A DNA stretch of 64,000 nucleotides from contig CAVTAI010000013.1 of NCBI GenBank assembly GCA_963732655.1, positions 1 to 64,000 on the forward strand. The letters run 5' to 3'. Made by a program: the position numbers and the translations under genes. The notes under the pieces are model-generated. The model saw nothing but the letters and a program-made list of their open reading frames with translations. It was not told the origin of the DNA and did not search any database. Shown in pieces: positions 35,535-43,868 of the stretch. The first letter of the stretch is position 1. Each line of letters begins with the position of its first letter. Origin of the DNA: CAVTWS01 sp963732655 (lineage in GTDB: Bacteria > Actinomycetota > Acidimicrobiia > Acidimicrobiales > SHLQ01).

Positions 35535-35626
35535 ACGACTCGATTCGGCGCCGCCAGCGCCGTGTGAAGGATTTCCGCAGATGTTTCAGAGCCGTTCACC
35601 CAGGGTGGAGCGGCGGCGTCAGTACC

Positions 35627-36244
35627 TCACGGGCCGTGGCGACGGACCCAATCGTCGTACCGGTCCGGGTCCGTCCAGGCGCCGGTGCGGTCGTCGAAGC
35701 GCCGAGCCTCCGGGGCCATGAGCGCCCGCGCGCCGGCCCGAGCACTGGTCGACGACACCACGGCATGTTCGGCTGGTATCCGGAGCAGATGCGGTTCGGG
35801 AACCTGGTGTGGTGGGCGGGGTGCGATGGCCAGCTCCGGGAGCGAAGCCAGCGCGGCGTCCCGCAGAGACGCATCGTCGCCGTAGAACCGCAACTCGTGG
35901 ATCTGCACCCACTTGTCTGCGCCCATCACGAGCACATCGAACCCGGTGGCGATGTCGGCGAGGAGCTGCCGATCGGTGACCATGAGCTCGATCCCCTCGA
36001 CCCGGTCGATGTCGCGACGAAGCACGTCGAGGCGATCGGCGAAACGAGGGCGGTCCACCGCCTCCTTCACCAGGGCGACGTTCGAGACGCACAGCACCAC
36101 CACATCGAGGTGCCGCTGCTGACGGGCGGCCTCGGCGATGGCCAGGTGCGCCCGGGTCAGCGGATTGAACGACCCCGGATACACGCCACGGCGGCGTGTC
36201 AGTGATGCGGTCACGCCACGGCGGCGGGTCGGAGACGAGCTCAT
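35627..36244 (-). CDS. Nicotinate-nucleotide adenylyltransferase-like nucleotidyltransferase
   Basis: A 205-residue protein of the cytidylyltransferase-like fold. VYPGSFNPLTRAHLAIAEAA holds the (H/T)xGH-type nucleotide-binding start, though here it reads RAH. LMVTDRQLLADIATGFDVLVMGADKW is the second half of the active site, and STSARAGARALM replaces the usual ISSTxIR. NaMN or a related nucleotide is the likely substrate; some residues differ from NadD, so another nucleotidyl transfer is possible. ATG 36244 overlaps the MFS stop (ATGA). The N-terminus contains a 30-nt duplication (TRRRGV twice), so the start could be shorter. Confidence 0.65.
   Translation of the reverse strand: MSSSPTRRRGVTASLTRRRGVYPGSFNPLTRAHLAIAEAARQQRHLDVVVLCVSNVALVKEAVDRPRFADRLDVLRRDIDRVEGIELMVTDRQLLADIATGFDVLVMGADKWVQIHELRFYGDDASLRDAALASLPELAIAPRPPHQVPEPHLLRIPAEHAVVSSTSARAGARALMAPEARRFDDRTGAWTDPDRYDDWVRRHGP
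36183..36226. repeat. 30-nt-period duplication at the 5' end of the nucleotidyltransferase gene
   Basis: ACGCCACGGCGGCG occurs at 36183-36196 and again at 36213-36226. It encodes the repeated TRRRGV at the protein N-terminus. Period and GC-rich character match the duplication at 11965-12016. Confidence 0.8.
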
Positions 36245-37407
36245 GGTTCGGGCTCCCGGAAGACGGCGATCATCAGGAGCGCGGCCACCCCGATGGCGAC
36301 GGCGGCGACGACACCGACCGGGCCGATCCCTGCCTGATCGTAGAGACGGGTTCCGAGTATGGCGCCGACGGCCCGGGCCACGGTCCACGCGGCGGTCATC
36401 ATCCCCATCACCGCACCACGCGAGGCAGGGGCGATCTCCGATGTCAGAGGCAGGCTGGCGATGAAGGCGACCTCGAAGCCGGCGAGAGCGACTGCGACGG
36501 CGATCACGCTCGCCGCTGTCGACTCCGCGACTCCGAACAGGCCGACGGCGGGCAACATGAGCGCCATGCCGCCGACCATGGTCGTGCTCTTGCCCACATG
36601 ATCGGCCAGCCACACGGTCGCCGCCGTGCCCACCAGTTCGGCGAAACCCAGCCCGACCGCGACCAATCCCAGGCTCTCCGCATCGAGGCCGTGCTCGTCG
36701 TCGAGCCAGGCTCCGAAGGTGACGATGACGAGCTGGTGGCCGAACACCAATGCCACCACGGCCGGGAACAGCCAGATGGTGCGGGGTCGCAGCGTCAAAC
36801 GGACATGGGGATGGCTCGCCGGGTGAGGTTGATCGGGCGGCAGGGAACGAGCCAGTCCGAGCGCAGCGATCACCTGGAGGCCGGCGAGCACGGCGAACGG
36901 CGCCCGCCAGGAGTACCGCTCGACCAGCAGGGCTGCCAACGGCACACCGAGGAGGAACGAGCCGGCCCAGGTCAGCTCGGTGATGCCGACGATGCGACCC
37001 CGGCGGTGGAAGGCGACGTGTTCCCCGATCCACGCGCCCATCGCCGTGTCGAACGCCGGCTTCGCCACGCCGAAGAGCACGAGGCCAGCGCCGAGCCACC
37101 ACAACGAGGCACCGATCGCCAGGGCGACGGCACTGACGGCCGCCGCGAGGACGGCCACGACCATGACCCGGCGGTGGTGCCCCCGGTCGACTCGGGCCCC
37201 GATCGGCGCCGCGGACAGCCCGGCCAGGTCCCGCCCGCTGAGCAGGATGCCGATCGTGCTGAGCGACGTCTCGAGGTCGTCGGCGATCGATCTCGTGAAC
37301 GGGAAGACGGTCCGGTAGGTGAGGTTGGTGACGAACCGGCCGACCATGAGCGACGGAAGCGACCGCCGGACGGAAGGGGATGTTTCGTCGGTCACCGCGC
37401 CCATCAT
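36241..37407 (-). CDS. MFS transporter
   Basis: A 388-residue protein with 12 hydrophobic helices. The MFS loop 2-3 signature is present as GARVDRGHHRRVMV. The first helix region is LMVGRFVTNLTYRTVFPF and a second RGRIVGITELTWAGSFLLG lies mid-protein. The start was taken as ATG 37407 (MMGAVTD); GTG 37395 is an alternative. Substrate unknown. It is co-transcribed with the nucleotidyltransferase through a 4-nt overlap. Confidence 0.88.
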   Translation of the reverse strand: MMGAVTDETSPSVRRSLPSLMVGRFVTNLTYRTVFPFTRSIADDLETSLSTIGILLSGRDLAGLSAAPIGARVDRGHHRRVMVVAVLAAAVSAVALAIGASLWWLGAGLVLFGVAKPAFDTAMGAWIGEHVAFHRRGRIVGITELTWAGSFLLGVPLAALLVERYSWRAPFAVLAGLQVIAALGLARSLPPDQPHPASHPHVRLTLRPRTIWLFPAVVALVFGHQLVIVTFGAWLDDEHGLDAESLGLVAVGLGFAELVGTAATVWLADHVGKSTTMVGGMALMLPAVGLFGVAESTAASVIAVAVALAGFEVAFIASLPLTSEIAPASRGAVMGMMTAAWTVARAVGAILGTRLYDQAGIGPVGVVAAVAIGVAALLMIAVFREPEP

Positions 37408-37502
37408 GGTCGAGAGTGCCGGTCGGTCAACCGACCGGGGGCATGGTCGAGCAGGACGAGGTGTTGCCACCGGCTCGCAACTGAGGCATACTTGGCGGGC
37501 TT

Positions 37503-37674
37503 ATGGACACCTCACCCCGAGCCCATCACCGCGCCAGCTCGATTCTCGTAGTCCGCTACGCACGCGCCGCTCTGCGGTGTCGTGCGCCTCCGACCTCCCG
37601 AAAGGGAGGTCGTCGTCGTTTTCCGCCCCGATCTTCCTGCCTCTCCTCCTCCGCCCCGCCGAAAGTACCCAGCC
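37503..37674 (+). promoter_or_regulatory. Putative ilvB leader with branched-chain codon cluster and attenuator
   Basis: An open frame from ATG 37503 includes the run Ile-Leu-Val-Val (ATT CTC GTA GTC) inside SSILVVRYARAALR, followed about 35 nt later by a perfect terminator hairpin. ATT and GTA are rare codons in this GC-rich sequence. This is the layout of actinobacterial ilvB attenuators, where ribosome stalling on branched-chain codons controls termination. A clean stop codon between the codon run and the hairpin is not present in this frame, so the exact leader peptide cannot be drawn. Confidence 0.55.
37591..37622 (+). terminator. Intrinsic terminator/attenuator upstream of ilvB
   Basis: A perfect 9-bp stem CGACCTCCC/GGGAGGTCG (37591-37599 with 37604-37612), with GAAA tetraloop, followed by TCGTCGTTTT. 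It lies 53 nt before the ilvB ATG and after the Ile-Leu-Val-Val codons, as expected for an attenuator of the ilvBNC operon. Confidence 0.8.
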
Positions 37675-39434
37675 ATGACCAGCTCCCCCACGAACATGAA
37701 CGGTGGCCAAGCGCTCATCAAGGCGCTCGAGTACGAAGGTGTCGAGGTGATCTTCGGTCTTCCCGGCGGCGCGATCCTCCCGGTGTACGACCCGATCATC
37801 GACTCGCCGATCCGGCACATCCTCGTTCGCCACGAGCAGGGCGCCGGGCACATGGCCGAGGGCTACGCCCACGCCACCGGTCGACCAGGCGTGGCCATGG
37901 TGACGTCGGGCCCGGCGGCGACCAACATCGTCACGCCCCTGTGCGACGCCTACCTCGACTCGGTGCCGATGGTCTGCATCACCGGCCAGGTGCCGCTGGC
38001 CGCCATTGGCACCGACGCCTTTCAGGAGTGCGACACGACCGGCATCACCACGTCGGTCACCAAGCACAACTTCCTCGTCACCTCGGCGCAGGACATCCCC
38101 CGCATCATCCATGAGGCGTTTCACATCACGACCACCGGCCGCCCAGGGCCCGTCCTCGTCGACATCCCCAAGGACATCGTGGATCCGCGGAGTCCGGCGT
38201 CGGCGATGGAGTGGTACGAGCCGACCGAGATGGACCTGCCCGGCTACCACCCGAACACCACGCCCGATCCCGAAGCGGTGCCGCGGCGGCCGACCTGATC
38301 AACCAGTCGACCCGTCCGGTGCTCTACGTCGGCGGCGGTGTCTTGAAGGCCCGCGCCGCCGAGGCGTTGCGGGAGCTGGCCGAGCTCACCGGGATCCCGG
38401 TCGTCACGACGCTGATGGCTCGCGGCGCCTTTCCCGACGAACACCCGTTGTGCCTCGGCATGCCCGGCATGCACGGCACCTACACGGCGATCACCGCCAT
38501 GCAGGAGGCCGATCTCCTCGTGGCGCTCGGCAGCCGATTCGACGACCGCGTCACCGGCAAGGTCGGCGGGTTCGCCCCCGACGCCAAGATCATCCACGTC
38601 GACATCGATCCGGCCGAGTTGGGCAAGGTCCGCCGGCCTGACGTGCCGATCCAGGGCGATTGCCGGCTGGCGATCGAGGGCATCGTCGCCGCCATCCGTG
38701 AGGCGGGCGGCGATTCCGCGCAGGCCGACCGGTCGGCGTGGAAGAGCCGCATCAGCGGCTGGCAAGAGAGCTATCCCCTGTACTACGAACCGTCGGCGCC
38801 CGGCGAGGCCCTCAAACCCCAGTTCGTCGTCGAACAACTTCGGGCGAACACCCCGGACGACACCATCATCTGTTCGGGTGTCGGCCAGCACCAGATGTTC
38901 ACCAGCCAGTTCTGGAAGTTCAAGCACCCCTACACGTGGGTCAACTCCGGCGGTTTGGGCACCATGGGCTTCTCTGTGCCGGCGGCGATCGGCGCCAAGG
39001 TGGGCCGACCCGACCGCATGGTGTGGGCCGTCGACGGCGACGGCTGCTTCCAGATGACCGCGCAGGAACTGGTGACGGCCTCGACCGAACGTATCCCGGT
39101 CAAGATCGCCATCATGAACAACGGCTACCTGGGCATGGTCCGCCAGTGGCAGGAGATGTTCTACGAGGAGCGGTACAGCGAGGTGTACCTGTCGCCCAGC
39201 CTGCCCGATTACGTGAAGTGGGCCGAGGCCATGGGCTGCATGGCGCTGCGGGTCGAATCCCCCGAAGAGGTCGAGCCGGCGATTCTCAAGGCCAACGAGA
39301 TCGACGACCGGCCGGTCGTGCTCGAGTTCCACGTCGAAGCGGGGGAGAAGGTGTTCCCGATGGTTCCCTCGGGGGCGACCAACAGCGAGGTGCTCGTGCA
39401 CCCCGACCAGGGCGATCCCCGGGGAGGACGGTGA
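37675..39434 (+). CDS. ilvB: Acetolactate synthase large subunit IlvB, frameshifted in this sequence
   Basis: About 586 residues of a ThDP enzyme that makes acetolactate or acetohydroxybutyrate, the first common step of Val/Leu/Ile synthesis. The N-terminal domain has GVEVIFGLPGGAILPVYD and the catalytic Glu in RHEQGAGHMAEGYA. The frame is lost at 38278-38282 and resumes one base back with ADLINQSTRPVLYVGGG. The ThDP motif is GDGCFQMTAQELVTA...NNGYLGMVRQW. One base is missing in the G/C run (expected EAVAAAADL). ATG 37675 has a poor ribosome site. It overlaps ilvN by 4 nt. Confidence 0.94.
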
Positions 39435-39946
39435 CCGTCATGTCCGATGCCCGCTACCGCACCGTCGTCACCAAGGTCGAGAACAAGCCCGGTGTCCTGG
39501 CCCGGGTGGCCAGCCTCTTCGCCCGCCGTGGGTTCAACATCGAGTCGCTCGCCGTCGCCCCCACCGACGACGAACGGTTCAGCCGCATCACCTTCACCGT
39601 CGACGTGGAGTCGGCGCCGCTCGAGCAGGTGGTCAAGCAGCTGGACAAGCTGATCAACGTCGTGGAGATCCGCGAACTGAGCCCGACCGACAGCGTCGAG
39701 CGCGAAGTGATTCTGGTGACGGTGTCGGCCACGGCCGATCAGCGCTCCCAGATCATGGATCTGGTGCGCATCTTCGAGGCCAAGGTGCTCAACGTCGGCC
39801 ACACGGCCATGATGTTGTCCCTCGCCGGATCGCCGTCCCGGGTGGACGATTTCGAGAACCTGCTGCGACCCTATGGCATCGTCGAGATCCAGCGCTCGGG
39901 ACGCATCGCCCTGTCGGCGCTCAAGAAGCAGGCGCCGCCGGCCTGA
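39431..39946 (+). CDS. ilvN: Acetolactate synthase small (regulatory) subunit IlvN
   Basis: A 171-residue protein. The ACT domain starts RTVVTKVENKPGVLARVASL and has FNIESLAVAPTDD; the C-terminal ALS_ss_C domain follows with REVILVTVSA. It binds valine and confers feedback inhibition on IlvB. GTG 39431, 4-nt overlap with ilvB, has GGGAGG at the right distance. ATG 39440 is less well placed. Confidence 0.95.
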   Translation: MTVMSDARYRTVVTKVENKPGVLARVASLFARRGFNIESLAVAPTDDERFSRITFTVDVESAPLEQVVKQLDKLINVVEIRELSPTDSVEREVILVTVSATADQRSQIMDLVRIFEAKVLNVGHTAMMLSLAGSPSRVDDFENLLRPYGIVEIQRSGRIALSALKKQAPPA

Positions 39947-40057
39947 GCCGGCGTCGAACCCGGCTCACCGGCCCATCCCATCGGCCAACCTGACCAACCG
40001 AATCCCCCAGACAACCAGACCCCGACAACCAGAAGCACCCAGACAAGAGGACTACCC

Positions 40058-41092
40058 ATGGTGGCGAACATCTACTACGAGGCCGACGCCGACCGGTCCG
40101 TGATCGCGGGCCGCAAGGTCGCCGTGCTCGGATACGGCTCGCAGGGCCACGCCCACACGTTGAACCTGAAGGACTCCGGCATCGATGTCCGCGTCGGGAT
40201 CCGCGATGGCTCGAGCTCGCGTGCCAAGGCCGAAGCCGCCGGCCTGCGGGTGCTGTCGACCGCGGAGGCCAGCGCCGAAGCTGACGTGATCATGATCCTG
40301 CTCCCCGACACCGAGCAGGCCGCGGTGTACGAGACCGAGATCGCCCCGCACCTCTCCGATGGCAAGGCGCTGTTCTTCAGCCATGGGTTCAACATCCGGT
40401 TCGGGCTCATCAAGCCCCCGGCCGGGGTCGATGTCGCCATGGTGGCGCCCAAAGGGCCGGGCCACCTCGTGCGCCGGACCTACACCGAGGGTGGCGGGGT
40501 GCCGTGTCTCATCGCCGTCGAGAACGATGCTTCCGGCACCGCCAAGGCGTTGGCGCTCGCCTACGCCGACGCCATCGGGGGCGCCCGCGCCGGCGTGATC
40601 GAGACCACCTTCACCGAGGAATGCGAGACGGATCTCTTCGGTGAGCAGGTCGTGCTGTGTGGCGGGCTCACCGAGCTGGTGCGCAGTGGCTTCGACACCC
40701 TCGTCGACGCCGGATACCAGCCCGAGATCGCCTACTTCGAGTGCCTCCACGAGCTCAAGCTCATCGTCGACCTCATGTACGAAGAGGGCATCGCCGGTAT
40801 GCGGTACTCCGTCTCCGACACCGCGGAGTACGGCGACCTCACCCGGGGCCCGCGAGTGATCGATGACCACGTCCGGGCCACCATGAAGCAGATCCTGACC
40901 GAGATCCAGACCGGCACGTTCGCCGAGGAGTGGGTCGCCGAGGCCCGGGCCGGGCGTCCGAACTTCCTCCGCCTGGAAGCCGATGGTCACGAACACCGCA
41001 TCGAGAAGGTCGGCGGCAAACTCCGCTCGATGATGCCGTGGATCTCCGCCGGGAAGCAGTCCGTCACCGCCGTGTCCGGCGGCCAGGGCTGA
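40058..41092 (+). CDS. ilvC: Ketol-acid reductoisomerase IlvC
   Basis: A 344-residue class I enzyme that converts acetolactate to dihydroxy-isovalerate. The Rossmann motif is VAVLGYGSQGHAHTLNLKDSG. FFSHGFNIRFG and VAPKGPGHLVRRTY follow, then the metal-binding helical domain with DLFGEQVVLCGGLTEL (Asp/Glu ligands) and AYFECLHELKLIVDLMYEEG. AGAGGAC precedes ATG 40058. It lies 111 nt after ilvN; the gap contains only repeated proline-rich-looking CCA triplets and no gene. Confidence 0.97.
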   Translation: MVANIYYEADADRSVIAGRKVAVLGYGSQGHAHTLNLKDSGIDVRVGIRDGSSSRAKAEAAGLRVLSTAEASAEADVIMILLPDTEQAAVYETEIAPHLSDGKALFFSHGFNIRFGLIKPPAGVDVAMVAPKGPGHLVRRTYTEGGGVPCLIAVENDASGTAKALALAYADAIGGARAGVIETTFTEECETDLFGEQVVLCGGLTELVRSGFDTLVDAGYQPEIAYFECLHELKLIVDLMYEEGIAGMRYSVSDTAEYGDLTRGPRVIDDHVRATMKQILTEIQTGTFAEEWVAEARAGRPNFLRLEADGHEHRIEKVGGKLRSMMPWISAGKQSVTAVSGGQG

Positions 41093-41116
41093 CAACGCCA
41101 GGACATCGAACCCTTC

Positions 41117-41143
41117 AAATAGTCGACTTGTTTGGTCGGGATT
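41117..41143 (+). promoter_or_regulatory. Possible Rrf2-type operator/promoter upstream of metY
   Basis: The sequence AAATAGTCGACTTGTTTGGT, then CGGGATT, is AT-rich against its surroundings. It resembles the TAGTCGACT...GTCGGGAT elements seen upstream of sulfur-assimilation genes controlled by Rrf2-family (CymR/IscR-like) repressors. TTGTTT and a downstream TAGGTT could be -35 and -10. No Rrf2 gene is in the window. This is a motif resemblance from memory, not a scored match. Confidence 0.35.
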
Positions 41144-41217
41144 CCACCGCCTAGGTTTGGCCGGGCTGTCGACCGCCGCCACCCGGCGGGCACCGGACGC
41201 CGCGACCAGGAGGCACC

Positions 41218-42525
41218 ATGTCCGACAACTGGGGATTCGAGACCCGCCAGATCCACGCCGGTCAGGTGCCGGACGAAACGGGTGCCCGGACGGTGCCCAT
41301 CTACCAGACCACGTCCTACGTGTTCCGCGACACCACCCACGCCGCCAACCTCTTCGGGCTGGCCGAGGTGGGCAACATCTACACCCGCATCATGAACCCG
41401 ACCCAGGGGGTGCTCGAGGCGCGGTTGTCGTCCCTCGAGTCGGGTTGCACCACCGCGCTCGGCATCCCCGGTGCGCTCGCCGTGTCGTCCGGACAGGCGG
41501 CGGAGACCCTCGGCATCTTGAACCTGGCCGAGGCCGGGAGCCATGTCGTGTCGTCGACATCGTTGTACGGCGGTACCTACAACCTTCTCCATTACACGCT
41601 GCCCAAGATGGGCATCGAGGTGACCTTCGTGGAGGACCCCGACAACCTCGACGAGTGGCAGGCGGCGATCCGCCCGAACACCAAGGTGTTCTACGCCGAG
41701 ACCATCGGGAACCCGAAGAACGACTGCCTGGACATCGAAGGCGTTGCCGGGGTCGCCCACGCGGCCGGTATCCCGCTGATGATCGACAACACGGTGGCGT
41801 CGCCCTACCTCATCCGGCCGCTCGAATGGGGCGCCGACTTCGTCGTCCACTCGATGACCAAATTCATCGGCGGCCATGGCAACTCGATCGGCGGCTGCCT
41901 CGTCGACGGCGGCTCGTTCGACTTCGGGGCCAGCGGCCGCTTTCCGAACTACACCGAGCCCGATCCCAGCTACCACGGCTTGTCGTACTGGCCCGCCCTC
42001 GGCCACGGCGCCTTCATCCTCAAGGCCCGGGTCCAGCTGCTGCGCGACATCGGCGCCGCCGTCACCCCGCAGAACGCCTTCTACTTCCTCCAGGGCCTCG
42101 AAACGTTGAGCCTGCGCATGGAACGGCACTGTGCCAACGCCGACACGGTGGCCGCCTTCCTCGATGCCCATCCGCAGGTCGAGCGCGTGCAACACGGCAG
42201 CCTCACCTCGAGCCCGTGGCACGAGCGCATCAAGAAGTACTCGGCCGGCCGAGGTTTTGGCTCGGTGCCCGCGTTCATCATCAAGGGGGGCCGGGAGGCC
42301 GGGGAGAAGTTCGTCAATGCGCTCGTGCTCCACAGCCATGTCGCCAACATCGGCGACGTCCGGAGCCTCGTCATCCACCCGGCCTCGACCACCCACAGCC
42401 AGCTCACTCCCGCGGAGCAACTGTCGACGGGAGTCGAGCCCGGTCTCGTGCGCCTGTCCGTCGGCCTCGAATCGATCGACGACATCATCGCCGACCTCGA
42501 GATCGGTTTCGCGGCCGCCAAATAA
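41218..42525 (+). CDS. metY: O-acetylhomoserine sulfhydrylase (MetY-like)
   Basis: A 435-residue Cys/Met metabolism PLP enzyme. TRQIHAGQVPDETGARTVPIYQTTSY opens it, and YTRIMNPTQGVLEARLSSLE is diagnostic. The PLP lysine is Lys215 in HSMTKFIGGHGNSIGG. The length and the GFGSVPAFIIKGG region favour O-acetylhomoserine (thiol)-lyase over cystathionine gamma-synthase. It makes homocysteine from O-acetylhomoserine and sulfide. A strong AGGAGG precedes ATG 41218. It stands alone behind the operator-like element. Confidence 0.93.
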   Translation: MSDNWGFETRQIHAGQVPDETGARTVPIYQTTSYVFRDTTHAANLFGLAEVGNIYTRIMNPTQGVLEARLSSLESGCTTALGIPGALAVSSGQAAETLGILNLAEAGSHVVSSTSLYGGTYNLLHYTLPKMGIEVTFVEDPDNLDEWQAAIRPNTKVFYAETIGNPKNDCLDIEGVAGVAHAAGIPLMIDNTVASPYLIRPLEWGADFVVHSMTKFIGGHGNSIGGCLVDGGSFDFGASGRFPNYTEPDPSYHGLSYWPALGHGAFILKARVQLLRDIGAAVTPQNAFYFLQGLETLSLRMERHCANADTVAAFLDAHPQVERVQHGSLTSSPWHERIKKYSAGRGFGSVPAFIIKGGREAGEKFVNALVLHSHVANIGDVRSLVIHPASTTHSQLTPAEQLSTGVEPGLVRLSVGLESIDDIIADLEIGFAAAK

Positions 42526-42565
42526 CCTGTGGCCACGCCGGGCGACACATCACGACGGCGACGCC

Positions 42566-43804
42566 TCAGTGCAGGCCGGGCCAGCCCCGGCGCCCGACGA
42601 TCGACGACAGCAGGCACACGCACACGCACGCAAACAGCGTCTCGCGGATGCCGATGCTCTCGGCCAGGAAACCGACGGCCAAGGTCCCGAGCGGAACCAG
42701 ACCCGACCAGCTGATCTGGAACAGCGACATCACCCGCCCGCGGGCGTCGTCGTCGACCACCTGCTGGATGATCGTCTGGAGCAGGGTCACGCACCGGAAG
42801 TAGAAGAGGCCCTCGATCGCCGCGCCGATCATGGCGATGGGCAAGTTCGGCGAAAAGGCGAAGGCGGCGAAGATGACCGCGTACAACGAGTAGTACGAGC
42901 CGGCGCGGCTGACGTCGGTCGGACGTTTGTCGTACGCGCTCAGGAGCGCACCGATCACGGCGCCGACGCCGAGTGCGGCCACCAGCCATCCGAAACGTCC
43001 TGAGGGCTCGCCCAGGGCGTCCTCGGTGAAGTCCGGCATGAGCACCGTCTGGGACACACCGAAGATCGAAAGGGTCGCCATCGTGATCAGAATGCTGACC
43101 GCCGGGGGCCGGGAGCGGGCATGGCGCCACCCTTCGGCGATTCGGCCGAACACTGTCGCCGAGCTGCGGGCGCGGGGCGACGGGACGCGGAGCGGGATGG
43201 TGGCGGTCGCGCCGAGGAGGGAGCCCACCGCGAACATGGTGATGCCCCATTCGTAGCGGTGCGCGGCGATGAGGGGGGCAGCGATGATCGGTCCGGCCAC
43301 CCGGGACAGGTTGGCGATGGCGGCGTGGAGGGAGATGGCACTGGTCAGGTCGCCGTACTGAACCGAGTTGGCGACCGCGGCCGACTGGGCCGGGCCGATG
43401 GCCGCTTGGAACACGCCGAGCGGCAGGACGAGGGCGAAGATCAGAGCGGTCGACGTGTTGCCGGCGAACGCAGAGACGGCGATCGACGCCGCGAACATGG
43501 TCGAGCCGAAGTAGCAGATCTGCAAAACCCGCCGGCGGTCGTGGCGATCGACGAGGGTGCCGGCCAGCGGGGCGACGACGAGGGCCGGCAGGAACATGGC
43601 CAGGAACAGGAAGCTCTGTTGGCGGGCATCGCCGCCGGACAGGTCGTGAACCAGGCCCTGCAAGGTCACGTGCCCGAGCCAGAACCCGAACGACGTGGCC
43701 ACCTGACCGACGAACAGGTACCGGTAGTTCTCGTGGCGGAGCGCTCGAAATCCCTGCCTCGACGGTTGGTCCCAGCGTGAAGCGGAGACGTCGGGCTCGG
43801 GCAT
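42566..43804 (-). CDS. MFS transporter (MFS_3/EntS-like)
   Basis: A 412-residue protein with about 11-12 hydrophobic helices. FRALRHENYRYLFVGQVATSFGFWLG is the standard N-terminus of the MFS_3 group. LAGTLVDRHDRRRVL is the loop 2-3 motif. Members export siderophores or other small molecules. The last helix is followed by a short Cys-rich stretch (LFACVCVCLLSSIVG). It is convergent with metY and stands apart from the sugar transferase gene by 64 nt. Confidence 0.9.
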   Translation of the reverse strand: MPEPDVSASRWDQPSRQGFRALRHENYRYLFVGQVATSFGFWLGHVTLQGLVHDLSGGDARQQSFLFLAMFLPALVVAPLAGTLVDRHDRRRVLQICYFGSTMFAASIAVSAFAGNTSTALIFALVLPLGVFQAAIGPAQSAAVANSVQYGDLTSAISLHAAIANLSRVAGPIIAAPLIAAHRYEWGITMFAVGSLLGATATIPLRVPSPRARSSATVFGRIAEGWRHARSRPPAVSILITMATLSIFGVSQTVLMPDFTEDALGEPSGRFGWLVAALGVGAVIGALLSAYDKRPTDVSRAGSYYSLYAVIFAAFAFSPNLPIAMIGAAIEGLFYFRCVTLLQTIIQQVVDDDARGRVMSLFQISWSGLVPLGTLAVGFLAESIGIRETLFACVCVCLLSSIVGRRGWPGLH

Positions 43805-43868
43805 CGGGCCCGATCCTACGGGTGGCTCTCCGGCACGGCCGTGCTGGACAGCGGCAGCCGGGCGGGAA

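Noticed and set aside
36196..37551. Plus-strand open frame of 451 codons
   Set aside because: It is antisense to a clear MFS transporter and is rich in Asp/Gly/Arg/His without a pattern.
37503..38114. 203-codon frame starting at the ilvB leader
   Set aside because: Beyond the leader it is out-of-frame ilvB with Arg/His-rich shadow composition. Only the first ~30 codons may be translated as a leader.
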